64,000 nucleotides of DNA from Rubripirellula sp. (GTDB lineage: Bacteria; Planctomycetota; Planctomycetia; Pirellulales; Pirellulaceae). The notes under the pieces were generated by a model. That model made no database searches. It was not told the origin of the DNA and saw only the letters and a program-made list of their open reading frames with translations. A program made the translations under genes and the position numbers. The stretch covers positions 1-64,000 of the forward strand of contig JAQWPZ010000095.1 of NCBI GenBank assembly GCA_029245125.1, in the 5' to 3' direction. Of this stretch, positions 27,898 through 36,631 are shown piece by piece (within the stretch, counting starts at the first letter, position 1; each line of letters starts with the position of its first letter).

Positions 27898-29346
27898 TTA
27901 TGCACTCTCGACGTATTGGGGCACTTCGAATCCTGCACGGTAGTCGCGCGTCAGATACGGATTGGCAGTCTCAGCTCCTGAGCCGACAAATCGTTGTGAC
28001 TTGTCGTCCATTTCCAACACAGTACTGAGCCGGATCTGGCGATCATCCAACTGAAGGTCATGGGATTTGAGGTGTTGATCCATTTCGCCGACCAATGCCT
28101 GCCAATACTCGTTGTCGATTTCAGCGACTTGGCGACGCGAAAAATCGACTCCCGCACGAACAGCGACATTCGCCAAGTTGCACCAACCAGTACTATCGTT
28201 GCCAACTTCCACTTCTGCATTCAGAAGTGACCGGTCTTGTTGACGTACGGCATCAATGAAGTTCTCTTGGTGACGAACATTGCCACTTCCGCTGAATTTA
28301 CGAATCACCTTCCCGTCATTGTCATAAGCGGTCGCCCTTCCCCGTTGGCCCTCGAATCGCCCCCCTTCGCAATAGACGACATACCCGCTGCTGGGGCCCG
28401 GATGCTTGGGGCTTTTCTTGCCGCCGGGCGAAGCAGGCAAATTGGACAGCCCAATCACAACAGGAATCGAACCGGTGTCAAAGTACGCGAAGTGAACGTT
28501 GGGCGTCTGACCGGCATCATTTAGCGCAACACGCCCGCCGCCTGCGATGATTCGCTTGGGAAGCGTGCACGAATCTTGTAAGACGTTGTTGCGAACATCA
28601 TCCAACACATGGACTCCCCAGTTTCCCATTTCGCCTGATCCTGTGTTCCAATCCCAGTGCCAATCGTAATGCAACTTCTCGCGAAAGATCGGCAAATCCT
28701 GGGCGGGGCCAAGCCACATGTCGTAAGCAACATTTTTGTCAATTGGGAGCGGCGTGGATCGCTTCCCAATCGAAGGACGGATACCGTATCGATTGACACG
28801 GGCCGTGATGATTTCACCCAAGCCCTGTTCTTGATGCAAGAACTTCTTGATCTCCGCCTGCATCGGATCTGATCGCTGTTGGGTTCCGAGTTGACAAATT
28901 CGATTGTGCTTACGAGCCGCGGCGACAGTTTGCTGACCTTCCCATTGACTGTGGGAAAGTGGTTTTTCGACATACACATCTTTGCCCGCTTCGAGCGCCC
29001 AGATCGTTGCCAGGCAATGCCAGTGGTTGCAGGTTGAAACGACCACCACGTCAATGTTGTCGGATTCAATCAGTCCACGCAGATCAGTCCATGTTTCTGC
29101 CTCAGGGAACCGTTTTTTCGCCATCGCGAGACGATTTTCGTCGACATCACACAAGCCAGTCACGCGGACGCCGTCCACTTTTCCAAACTGCCCCATCAAC
29201 TGCCCCGCTCGTCCTCCACAACTGACGAAACCAAGCCGGACCTCATCATTGGCGGCGGCGGCCCACAACGAGCGAGCTGGCAACGATGACATCACCCCAA
29301 TAGTCGTTGCGGTGTTCAGGAACTGGCGACGGTTAAAACGATTCAT
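27898..29346 (-). CDS. Gfo/Idh/MocA family oxidoreductase with Tat signal
   Basis: This 482-aa NAD(P)-dependent dehydrogenase-like protein begins with a twin-arginine leader (FNRRQFLNTATTIGVMSSLPA), so it is probably folded with its cofactor and then exported. The Rossmann part starts at VRLGFVSCGGRAGQLM. The family motif KDVYVEKPLSHSQWEG and the NHWHCLATIWAL stretch follow. The C-terminal half is the usual alpha/beta dimer domain (WDWNTGSGEMGNWGVHVLDD). Such proteins are expanded in planctomycetes and act on sugars or inositols, but the substrate is unknown. Confidence 0.9.
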   Translation of the reverse strand: MNRFNRRQFLNTATTIGVMSSLPARSLWAAAANDEVRLGFVSCGGRAGQLMGQFGKVDGVRVTGLCDVDENRLAMAKKRFPEAETWTDLRGLIESDNIDVVVVSTCNHWHCLATIWALEAGKDVYVEKPLSHSQWEGQQTVAAARKHNRICQLGTQQRSDPMQAEIKKFLHQEQGLGEIITARVNRYGIRPSIGKRSTPLPIDKNVAYDMWLGPAQDLPIFREKLHYDWHWDWNTGSGEMGNWGVHVLDDVRNNVLQDSCTLPKRIIAGGGRVALNDAGQTPNVHFAYFDTGSIPVVIGLSNLPASPGGKKSPKHPGPSSGYVVYCEGGRFEGQRGRATAYDNDGKVIRKFSGSGNVRHQENFIDAVRQQDRSLLNAEVEVGNDSTGWCNLANVAVRAGVDFSRRQVAEIDNEYWQALVGEMDQHLKSHDLQLDDRQIRLSTVLEMDDKSQRFVGSGAETANPYLTRDYRAGFEVPQYVESA

Positions 29347-29591
29347 AGCGGGAACCGGTGGAAAGGGTTTTTAGCGGGTGAAAGCGTTCATTGTCGTCTC
29401 AAGCGGTGAGCAAAGCGACCCAAGGAATCTTGGAAACAAAAAAGTGCGTCCTTGTCACACGCGATGGGGTAGAACGACACACCATCCGCAGCAAAAAGGA
29501 AAGCACTTCGCCAGATTTTTATTTCAGAAATCACGCGTTTTTCAGAGTCAAAGAGCAAGCAAGACAAGTTGCGAATCGCCTTCACCCGATT
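29347..29591. other. Spacer with no gene seen
   Basis: This stretch upstream of the sigma-54-type site separates a minus-strand oxidoreductase from the small membrane protein gene. Short open frames exist, but none has coding character. Any enhancer site for a sigma-54 activator would be expected here. I saw no clear palindrome. Confidence 0.5.
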
Positions 29592-29606
29592 TGGCACGGA
29601 CTATGC
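29592..29606 (+). promoter_or_regulatory. Sigma-54-type promoter (TGGCACG-N4-ATGC)
   Basis: The -24 element TGGCACG matches the consensus exactly and the GG-N10-GC spacing is right. The -12 element is ATGCC where the consensus is TTGCA. The expected start of transcription is near 29618, leaving a 5' leader of about 38 bases before the ATG at 29656. The site is intergenic and in the right orientation. Confidence 0.6.
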
Positions 29607-29655
29607 CCCATGAAGAGCTGTCGAATGATTGTTTGGTACGTGCAAGGACAATTCC

Positions 29656-29781
29656 ATGAGCCAATTACGAAAACTACACGAACTGCATGAGAAACACGAA
29701 AACCTGTGGTGGATTCTACTCGCCGTGATCGCTGCAATCGGACTGCTTTTATTCTCGAGCAGCGTCATCGGTATCGTCTAA
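29656..29781 (+). CDS. Small single-pass membrane protein (41 aa)
   Basis: This gene is too short for usual gene calling. The product has a charged, His-rich N-terminal half (residues 1-16, including RKLHELHEKHEN), then one hydrophobic helix of about 24 residues starting at WWILLAVIAAIGLLLF. It has no Cys and no signal-peptidase site, so it should remain as an inner-membrane anchor. Support for expression comes from a good Shine-Dalgarno sequence (aagga, 29644-29648) seven bases before the ATG and a sigma-54-type promoter 50 bases upstream. I recognise no family. A stress-linked membrane peptide is the simplest guess. Confidence 0.65.
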   Translation: MSQLRKLHELHEKHENLWWILLAVIAAIGLLLFSSSVIGIV

Positions 29782-30328
29782 AGGGCGTCTCCTGCTTCGA
29801 CCTTGGCGAACGGTATTTCTGATGAATGCGGTGACCTTGGAACGTTGTGCTCCATTGGCCAAGATGTAGCACCCGTTGGATTTGGTTGACCTTCCGAAAT
29901 CGTCAACCGGAAAGGACGAGTTGTTGGTGCGGGTGCATGCCAGAGGAGGCTGACCTCGCGAATCCAACGAAACAGAGGGGCGGCTTCGACTGCCGATGTT
30001 GCTTGGCCACAAGACCACCGACGGAAAATATCGGGGATTACCCTAGCAGGACGAAAATTTCGCCAAAGCGGTCGAATGAAGCCTTGATAAACCTGGGAGC
30101 AGGAGGCATCGAATGCGCGAACCGCTTGATGATGTGATCGTTGTCTCACCCTGAATCGTTGACTCGTCCTGAACAGTCTCGATCGAGCTAAACCGGAAAG
30201 TATTCATCAAAATCGTCCTTCGCCGACTCACGAGATGATCAGAAGAATAGCGATCGATGGAATGCACCTCACCATCTGTTTATGATGGAGTTGATAACGC
30301 CACTCCTGTGACCCGAAAGGTACGATCC
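29782..30328. other. 547-base spacer, no convincing gene
   Basis: Between the 41-residue membrane protein and the next oxidoreductase I find only weak overlapping open frames on both strands. A minus-strand frame of 123 codons (29778-30149) overlaps the stop codon of the small gene and lacks any motif. No terminator hairpin with a T-run is evident. Confidence 0.5.
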
Positions 30329-31699
30329 ATGCAAAATCCTCGCCCATTCAACCGACGTCGTTTCATTCAGGGGGCGACTGCCGCAGGTGCTTGTGGGTTG
30401 TTTCATGGATCGACTCGAGTCGCTTTAGGCCAAGACTCGCCAAATGATCGCCCCACCTTCGCCACAATCGGTCTTCGCAATCAGGGTTGGGCAATCACTT
30501 CCAAGTCGTTCAAGTTTGCCGACTTTGCGGCGATGGCGGATGTGGACACCAACGTGCTAGGTGCGAATCTCGAAAAAGCCAAAGCGAGCCAGGGAAAGAA
30601 GCCGGACGGCTACGGAGACTATCGAAAAATCCTTGATCGTCAGGACATTGACGCCGTCATGATCGCGACACCCGATCATTGGCACACCAAGATTGCTTTA
30701 GAAGCGATGAGTGCTGGCAAGGATGTTTACTGTGAGAAACCGCTAACACTAACAATCGCCGAAGGCAAACTGATTGAACAAGCAGTGAAAGCAACCGGAC
30801 GTGTCTTTCAAGTTGGCACGATGCAACGGAGCGAATCTGGTCAGCGATTTCTTCAAGCAGTCGCTCTAGTCAATCATGGACGAATTGGCACAGTGAAGCG
30901 GGTGACATGCGGGATCAATGGTATGGCAGCGTCACCTGTAATCCCGGTTGTCGATGTACCGCAGGGGTTGGACTGGGATACTTGGCTGGGACCAGCTCCC
31001 AAGGTTCCATACCGTGCATTGCCGGAAATGCGGAAAGGGTATGGTGGCGGAGTTCCGTTGTACAGCAATTGTCATTACGCGTTCCGAAACTGGCATGAAT
31101 ACTCCGGCGGCAAACTGACGGACTGGGGTGCACACCATGTCGACATCGCATGCTGGGCACTCGGTGCAAGCGATACGGGACCGAGCAAAGTAACACCGCT
31201 AGAGTTTTCGTTACCCGTTGAATACAAGGATGGGAACCCTGTCGTTCAAGATCAGTACAACGCGGCCACGCAATTCAAGATCCAAGTCGATATGCCGAAC
31301 AACGTCGAACTGATCATCACCAGTGAGGGCGATAACGGAATCATGTTCGAGGGCACCAAAGGCCGCTTCTTTGTCAACCGTGGCAAGATTGCCGGCAAAC
31401 CAGTGGAAGATCTTGCTGATAATCCACTGCCTGATGGAGCGATTGAGGAAGTCTATGGTGGCAAAGTCAGCGCGAACCACACCGCGAACTTCATCGAAGC
31501 AATGCAGGCCCGAAAACAACCCATCTCGGACGTTTGGACCCACAACCGAATGCTTGAGATCTGCCACCTTTCCAACATCGCAATGCGTTTGAACCGAGCC
31601 TTAAAATGGGATCCCACGAAACGGGAAATCATCGGCGACGCACAAGCGAACTCGTTCCTGGCACGCAAGAATCGCAAAGGCTTCGAAATCGATGCCTGA
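30329..31699 (+). CDS. Gfo/Idh/MocA family oxidoreductase with Tat signal
   Basis: This 456-aa protein has the same plan as the protein at 27898-29346. A twin-arginine leader (FNRRRFIQGATAAGACGLF) is followed by a Rossmann domain (TFATIGLRNQGWAI), IATPDHWHTKIALEAM, KDVYCEKPLTLTIAEGK and the C-terminal alpha/beta domain with LTDWGAHHVDIACWAL. The frame is open from 30257. The ATG at 30329 was chosen because gaaagg (30315-30320) lies eight bases before it and the Tat motif then falls at residue 8. Likely a periplasmic sugar-modifying enzyme. Confidence 0.9.
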   Translation: MQNPRPFNRRRFIQGATAAGACGLFHGSTRVALGQDSPNDRPTFATIGLRNQGWAITSKSFKFADFAAMADVDTNVLGANLEKAKASQGKKPDGYGDYRKILDRQDIDAVMIATPDHWHTKIALEAMSAGKDVYCEKPLTLTIAEGKLIEQAVKATGRVFQVGTMQRSESGQRFLQAVALVNHGRIGTVKRVTCGINGMAASPVIPVVDVPQGLDWDTWLGPAPKVPYRALPEMRKGYGGGVPLYSNCHYAFRNWHEYSGGKLTDWGAHHVDIACWALGASDTGPSKVTPLEFSLPVEYKDGNPVVQDQYNAATQFKIQVDMPNNVELIITSEGDNGIMFEGTKGRFFVNRGKIAGKPVEDLADNPLPDGAIEEVYGGKVSANHTANFIEAMQARKQPISDVWTHNRMLEICHLSNIAMRLNRALKWDPTKREIIGDAQANSFLARKNRKGFEIDA

Positions 31700-32241
31700 C
31701 TTGGCCTGCGTTTCAGTCTGACGTTCGAGGGCCAGTATTCTCCAATTGTCTCGAGCGACGGTCGCCCATCATCGCGGCCTGTCGAGGGTGTTGCGTGCCC
31801 AGAGCAAGCCCGGCAATCGAGCAAGCCCGGCAATCGAGCAAGCCCGGCAATCGAGCAAGCCCGTCGGCAGAACTGCGTTGATGAATCGGTGCAGCTGCGA
31901 TCAGGTTCATCGTGACAACCGAAAAAGAAGGCTAGGCGTTGCGAGGCAGCTCGCGAGGCACTCATCATTTCATGTCTCACTTGATCGATGTGTCACCGAC
32001 CGTGGGGGAATTTGAACTTTGGTGTGGTGCCACCTCGTCGATTGAATCTCTGCTTCGCGTTTTCCGCTGACATCTCACTCCCGTTCCAAAAGCGTGCCCT
32101 GCCCTGCTCTCTGCTTTCCTCTTTGCTCGGCTCTCTGATCTGCTCAACTCTTTTTGATGCCCGGGGCACACGCGTAGCACACCAATCCGTGACAAAGCGG
32201 TCGAACTGTGCGATAACGCGCACTTGCTCGTGGTGATAGCC
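31700..32241. other. Long regulatory spacer before the stress operon
   Basis: No convincing gene is seen in the 634 bases between the oxidoreductase and the first universal stress protein. The left part carries a 17-base tandem repeat. The middle (about 32095-32157) is a C/T-rich run. An imperfect palindrome gtgcg-N6-cgcac lies at 32208-32223, about 50 bases before the sigma-54 site. The right end holds the promoter itself. Confidence 0.5.
31804..31863. repeat. 17-base tandem repeat, 3.5 copies
   Basis: Three perfect copies of gcaagcccggcaatcga occupy 31804-31854, followed by nine bases of a fourth. The unit length equals that of the repeat at 17228, but the sequence is unrelated. Confidence 0.9.
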
Positions 32242-32298
32242 GATTCTGTTCGTGGAATCGACTCTGGCACTGCGATTGCATCAGAACACAACAGAATC
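32242..32298. repeat. 9-bp inverted repeat bracketing the sigma-54 promoter
   Basis: GATTCTGTT at 32242-32250 and its exact reverse complement AACAGAATC at 32290-32298 flank the promoter at 32265-32280, with the right arm over the predicted start of transcription. They could be two half-sites of a regulator, or chance. Confidence 0.5.
32265..32280 (+). promoter_or_regulatory. Sigma-54-type promoter (TGGCACT-N4-TTGCA)
   Basis: The sequence reads TGGCAC, five bases, TTGCA. It matches 6 of 7 at -24 and 5 of 5 at -12, with exact GG-N10-GC spacing. The predicted start of transcription is near 32291, about 43 bases before the ATG at 32334. This is the best promoter match seen in the window and heads the stress-protein genes. 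Confidence 0.75.
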
Positions 32299-32333
32299 AT
32301 TTTGCACAGATTGAAATGGGGAGAGACTTAGCT

Positions 32334-33248
32334 ATGAGACGCATCGTGATCGCATCGGATGGTTCGATAGGTGCCGAGGAAGCCGCTTGGTTGCTCTCCC
32401 ACCTGCCGCATCGGGAACAGATCGAGGTGTTCGTACTGACAGTTCTGCAGATCCCCACGGTTTACGCTCACGGATCTCCCGGCTCGATGTCCGAATCGGT
32501 CGATCGCGAACGCCAAGCAGCCCAGCGAGCCTATGAGCATATCGCCGGGATGTTTGAGGGTGCCAACGCATCAATCGAACACATCATCCGCGAGGGGCAT
32601 CGAGGTAAGGCTATTGTTGATGCTGCTCGCGAACACAACGCTGATCTGATTGTCTTGGGAGCACGTGGTCAATCGACCGTGCGGCGATTACTGCTGGGAA
32701 GCATCAGTGACTACGTTGCCACCCATGCGCACTGTAGTGTGTTGGTCGTGCGTCCCACCGGGATTCGCGAACAAAAGCGACCGATTCGAATCGCGATCGG
32801 CTACGAGAACGGTGGCCCTGCGGAGGCATCGTTACGAGAATTCTGTAACACACCATGGGGTGGTCAATCAGAAGTTCACACCGTTTCGGTTGTCTCTTAT
32901 GTTTCCGCGTTTCTGAATGAAATCGTGGTCGAAACAGACGAGACCAAAGCCGCCGCAACATCCGCGTTAGAAGCTGCGACAGAACAGGTGCGAACCTCAG
33001 CACCTAACGTTCAATCGCACCTCGTAGAATGCGACCACATCGGCGAAGGCCTGATCGAATTCATTGAAGAGCACGGAATTGATTTGGTCGTCGTTGGAGA
33101 ATCTCAGCATTCAGCATTAGGTCGAGTGCTGTTAGGTAGTGTCTCACAATTCGTCTTGCGGCATGCTGCTTGCAGTGTTTGGGTGACGCGGAACCAAGCG
33201 GTGAGTGAAACAGTCGATGACCCACCGCCAACAGGTGCTGATCAATGA
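32334..33248 (+). CDS. Universal stress protein, two-domain
   Basis: This 304-aa cytoplasmic protein has two Usp folds. The first (1-140) ends in the ATP-binding pattern GARGQSTVRRLLLGSISDYV followed by HCSVLVV. The second (150-290) has GESQHSALGRVLLGSVSQFV, where the second Gly of the G-2x-G-9x-G pattern is Gln, so nucleotide binding there may be weakened. An in-frame ATG at 32316 exists, but 32334 is preferred because the gggga run lies ahead of it. First gene behind a sigma-54-type promoter. Its stop overlaps the next start. Confidence 0.92.
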   Translation: MRRIVIASDGSIGAEEAAWLLSHLPHREQIEVFVLTVLQIPTVYAHGSPGSMSESVDRERQAAQRAYEHIAGMFEGANASIEHIIREGHRGKAIVDAAREHNADLIVLGARGQSTVRRLLLGSISDYVATHAHCSVLVVRPTGIREQKRPIRIAIGYENGGPAEASLREFCNTPWGGQSEVHTVSVVSYVSAFLNEIVVETDETKAAATSALEAATEQVRTSAPNVQSHLVECDHIGEGLIEFIEEHGIDLVVVGESQHSALGRVLLGSVSQFVLRHAACSVWVTRNQAVSETVDDPPPTGADQ

Positions 33249-34198
33249 AACGCTTCAAACACATCCTCATGTACGCGGGCACCGAGAGAACCGAGGCTGC
33301 TATCGCTCGAGCCGTAACATTGGCAATTGAGAACGATGCTCGATTGACATTAATGGATGTGGTGAAACGAGTTCCGCGGGCCTTGAGTGTGCTCAGTGAT
33401 GCCACTGGGCCAGAAGAAATTGAACAGCTCTTGTGTCAGGATCACCAGCAAAAGCTGTTAAAAATTGCGAGCGAATATATCGACACGGATGTGTCGATCG
33501 ATACCGTGGTGACTGTCGGCGACCCAGCGACAGAAATCGTCCAACGCGTCTTGTCAGACCAATATGACTTGGTGATCAAATGCGCTGATGGGATGTCCTC
33601 CGCCGGTCGTCTATTCGGAAGCGTCGCGCGGTCCCTGTTGAGGATATGTCCTTGTCCGCTGTGGATTCTCAAACCTGAGATTCATGGTGAATTTGACCGA
33701 GTGCTGGCCGCGGTCGACATGGAATCCCATGATCAGGCACATGCAAACCTGAATCGCGAGATCTTCGGCTTGGCAGCGTCGATCGCCACCCGAGAAAACG
33801 CACAATTGGATGTCGTGACCGCCTGGGATGTCTGGATGGAAAATGCCTTACGGCGACGCTCTGGGGATACAGAGATTGACACGTTGGTGCATCAACACGA
33901 ACAACAAGTCCGCAATCGTCTTCATGAACTATTGCAGACTTCTGAGAATTCAGTTCCGGAATCTCAATGCCACGTTTATCGCGGACATGCAGCCGGTGTG
34001 GTCCGGTCGGTGGCTGATCGTCTGGAAGCAGACTTATTGGTCATGGGAACGGTTTGTCGAACCGGCGCCGCTGGATTCCTGATCGGCAACACAGCTGAAA
34101 CTGTCTTGGCCGATATCACCTGTTCGATTCTTGCCTTGAAACCTGAGGGTTTCATCTCGCCGATCGAGATGGCCACTGACACCAACCCACCTAACTGA
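33245..34198 (+). CDS. Universal stress protein, UspE-like
   Basis: This 317-aa tandem Usp protein starts with KRFKHILMYAGTERTEAAIARAV and has VIKCADGMSSAGRLFGSVARSLLRICPCPLWIL in the first half. The second half ends in LLVMGTVCRTGAAGFLIGNTAETVLADITCSILALKPEGF. This 'GTVxRTGxxGxLIGNTAE' block is typical of UspE proteins linked to stress, motility and anaerobic growth. It is coupled to the preceding gene by an ATGA overlap and is 28 bases before the cytochrome gene. Confidence 0.92.
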   Translation: MKRFKHILMYAGTERTEAAIARAVTLAIENDARLTLMDVVKRVPRALSVLSDATGPEEIEQLLCQDHQQKLLKIASEYIDTDVSIDTVVTVGDPATEIVQRVLSDQYDLVIKCADGMSSAGRLFGSVARSLLRICPCPLWILKPEIHGEFDRVLAAVDMESHDQAHANLNREIFGLAASIATRENAQLDVVTAWDVWMENALRRRSGDTEIDTLVHQHEQQVRNRLHELLQTSENSVPESQCHVYRGHAAGVVRSVADRLEADLLVMGTVCRTGAAGFLIGNTAETVLADITCSILALKPEGFISPIEMATDTNPPN

Positions 34199-34226
34199 AA
34201 AGTTCATACCCCAGAAAGGCTACCCG

Positions 34227-34736
34227 ATGAAACGATTCATTATCCCACTCGCCGCCTTGTTAACTGCCCTCGTTGCCGGCTCTGCACAAAGCGACCCACC
34301 ACTGGTTGCGCAACAGGCAACCGTCGCTCAGAAAGCGGTCGAAAAGTCGGCTGAGAATTCAAAGCCCGCCAAAGTGCTGCCACTGATGCAGCTCAAATTA
34401 GAGAAATCGAAAAAGATCCTCGAGGGTTTGGCCTTGGAAGATTACGACATGATCGGCAAACATGCTCGATCCCTCAAACTGCTGAGCTTGGAGGCGGGTT
34501 GGAATGTAATCCAAACGGAAGAGTACGCGATCCAAAGCCGTGACTTTCGCCGCACGTGCGATCTGATCGCGAAAGCGGCGAAAGAAAAAGAGATCGGCCG
34601 AGCCGCTTTAGGATACGTGGCATTGACTGTCCGTTGCGTCGAATGCCATGCCTACATGCGAGAACACAAGGTCGATGTCGCTCGAGCACCCGCCCTTGAG
34701 ACAAAGCCATCCCTCGATGTAACGCAAGCCAAATAA
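34227..34736 (+). CDS. Periplasmic c-type cytochrome
   Basis: This 169-aa protein has a signal peptide (IIPLAALLTALVAGSAQS) and a single haem-binding CVECH motif at 137-141, near the C-terminus. The preceding region is helical (residues 51-130), as in the four-helix class II cytochrome c-prime fold, which also keeps its CxxCH near the end. A Shine-Dalgarno-like gaaagg lies ahead of the ATG. Its place after two universal stress proteins suggests a role in respiration or redox defence under low oxygen or stress, which is inference. Confidence 0.8.
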   Translation: MKRFIIPLAALLTALVAGSAQSDPPLVAQQATVAQKAVEKSAENSKPAKVLPLMQLKLEKSKKILEGLALEDYDMIGKHARSLKLLSLEAGWNVIQTEEYAIQSRDFRRTCDLIAKAAKEKEIGRAALGYVALTVRCVECHAYMREHKVDVARAPALETKPSLDVTQAK

Positions 34737-34795
34737 TTCGCTTGCAAATCGACTGACAGATCGATTAACCAACCATGGGCTGAAGGACCACTTCC

Positions 34796-36358
34796 GTGGC
34801 TGCTCATCTGCAAACCAGTGTGAATCCGCTTTCCAGTTCTGAACTGATCGCGGACCTGCAGTCGGCCAAGGCTTATCCCCAGCAGTTCAATGACCCCATC
34901 GTGTTGCATGAGACACACGTCTCGTGGGTCCTGCTGGCAGGTGAGTTCGCTTACAAGATCAAGAAGCCTCTGAAAATCAGCTTTCTAGATTACTCGACAC
35001 AGGCTCTGCGCGAACAATTCTGTCACGAAGAAATCCGTTTGGATCGTCGCTACACGTCTGATCTCTACCTCGGTGTCGTACCCATCACCATGATCAATGG
35101 GCACGCGAAAATCGAGGGAGCCGGTTCGCCAATCGAGTTTGCCGTCAAAATGAGGCGTTTCCCTGAAGATGCCTTGCTGAGCCATCGCATCGAACTTGGA
35201 CTGTTATCTTCTGCTGATGTTAACCAGTTGGCCGGTTCAATTGCAGCGTTCCACCACACTGCCGATCGTTGGAAAGAATCCCGTTCATTTGCGACCACAA
35301 CTCAAGTTGCCAAGGATTTTCACGACTGCTTGGATGATCTCGCCATCAGCGTGGTAGCGGACCAAACGACCAGCAGTCGCAACCGTCTGAAAGCTTGGGC
35401 GACCGAGTTCATGGCCGACCACGGCCACCAATTTGAAACTCGAATCAGTGACGGTTTCATCCGAGAATGCCATGGTGATCTCCACTTGGACAACGTTGTT
35501 CGAGTGGGTGATCGGTTGGTACCCTTCGATGGTATCGAATTCAACGACTCATTCCGGTGGATTGATGTCTTAAACGACGCCGCATTTCTAGTGATGGACT
35601 TCGCTGCCCATAACCAGCCGAATTTTGGTCTGCAATTCTTGAATGCGTACCTGGAACAAACTGGCGATTACGAATCGTTAATGTTGATGAGATGGTACTT
35701 GGTTTATCGTGCACTGGTACGCGCAAAAGTGGCCGCGATTCGTGCCGCACAAGAACCAGGCCATGACTCAATCGCACAGCGCGACTGCGCGGAGCATATT
35801 AGTCTCGCTGAGCAATTCGCGCATCCCAAACCTGTGACACTGTGGATCACGCATGGTCTGAGTGGCAGTGGTAAAACAACCATCAGCAGTATCTACACCA
35901 CCCACCACGGTGCCATTCGGTTGCGGTCTGATCTAGAACGGAAGCGTCTGTTTCAGCTCGCCACAACAACGCGGACGAGTTACGACCAGCGTGACAAGAT
36001 CTACAGCTCGGACGCGACTGAGCGGAACTACAAGCGACTGCTCGATTTGGCTGACAAGATCCTGAGAAGTGGATTCTCGGTAATCGTCGATGCGACATTC
36101 TTAAAGCAGACTCATCGTGCTGCGTTCCATGATTTGGCCAAACGACTCAACATCGCTTGGGGAATTTTGAATTGCGAGCAGAAGGTCGATGTCCTACGGA
36201 ACCGAATTACCGCACGCTTGACCGCCGAACGCGACGCATCGGAGGCGGATCTCAGCGTCCTAGAGCATCAAATGGACACCCGGGAACCACTGACTCCGAT
36301 CGAACGCCAGTCAATCGTGCCCCACCTGCCTGACACGTCAGATCGAATCAAACGCTAG
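34796..36358 (+). CDS. APH-like kinase fused to a P-loop kinase domain
   Basis: This 520-aa cytoplasmic protein has an N-terminal aminoglycoside-phosphotransferase-like domain with CHGDLHLDNV (225-234) and PFDGIEFN (243-250). The Lys of FAYKIKKP would bind ATP. The C-terminal gluconate-kinase-like P-loop domain has Walker A GLSGSGKT (about 354-361) and VIVDATFLK. This two-kinase fusion is known in stress-regulated gene sets of proteobacteria beside universal stress proteins, but its substrate is not established. The GTG at 34796 follows the cytochrome gene by 59 bases, so it is probably the last gene of the sigma-54 operon. Confidence 0.85.
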   Translation: MAAHLQTSVNPLSSSELIADLQSAKAYPQQFNDPIVLHETHVSWVLLAGEFAYKIKKPLKISFLDYSTQALREQFCHEEIRLDRRYTSDLYLGVVPITMINGHAKIEGAGSPIEFAVKMRRFPEDALLSHRIELGLLSSADVNQLAGSIAAFHHTADRWKESRSFATTTQVAKDFHDCLDDLAISVVADQTTSSRNRLKAWATEFMADHGHQFETRISDGFIRECHGDLHLDNVVRVGDRLVPFDGIEFNDSFRWIDVLNDAAFLVMDFAAHNQPNFGLQFLNAYLEQTGDYESLMLMRWYLVYRALVRAKVAAIRAAQEPGHDSIAQRDCAEHISLAEQFAHPKPVTLWITHGLSGSGKTTISSIYTTHHGAIRLRSDLERKRLFQLATTTRTSYDQRDKIYSSDATERNYKRLLDLADKILRSGFSVIVDATFLKQTHRAAFHDLAKRLNIAWGILNCEQKVDVLRNRITARLTAERDASEADLSVLEHQMDTREPLTPIERQSIVPHLPDTSDRIKR

Positions 36359-36631
36359 GCTGGACCGGAATTGTGGCCCGGAACTCATCTCGTCTCCTTG
36401 ATTGAGATGCAATGTCGACCCCATGAGAGCCAAGAATCAGCGTCAAGAGCGGTTCCTTGGATAACCCTTGCACATGACCCTACCAACGGGCCACAGTCAT
36501 CAAGACTCCTTGTCTGGAATCCTGCACCAAACCTTTTCGAATGCGTTACCGGCCTAAACCAATCACAACGTGGGTGAAATCTCGGCCGTCTAGCTTGTTT
36601 GGTCAGGAATGTCAGCCAAAATGAAGAGCGG

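Noticed and set aside
29778-30149. 123-codon minus-strand frame after the small membrane protein
   Set aside because: It overlaps the small gene's stop codon, has no ribosome site, no motif and a Pro/Arg/Ser-rich shadow-like composition.
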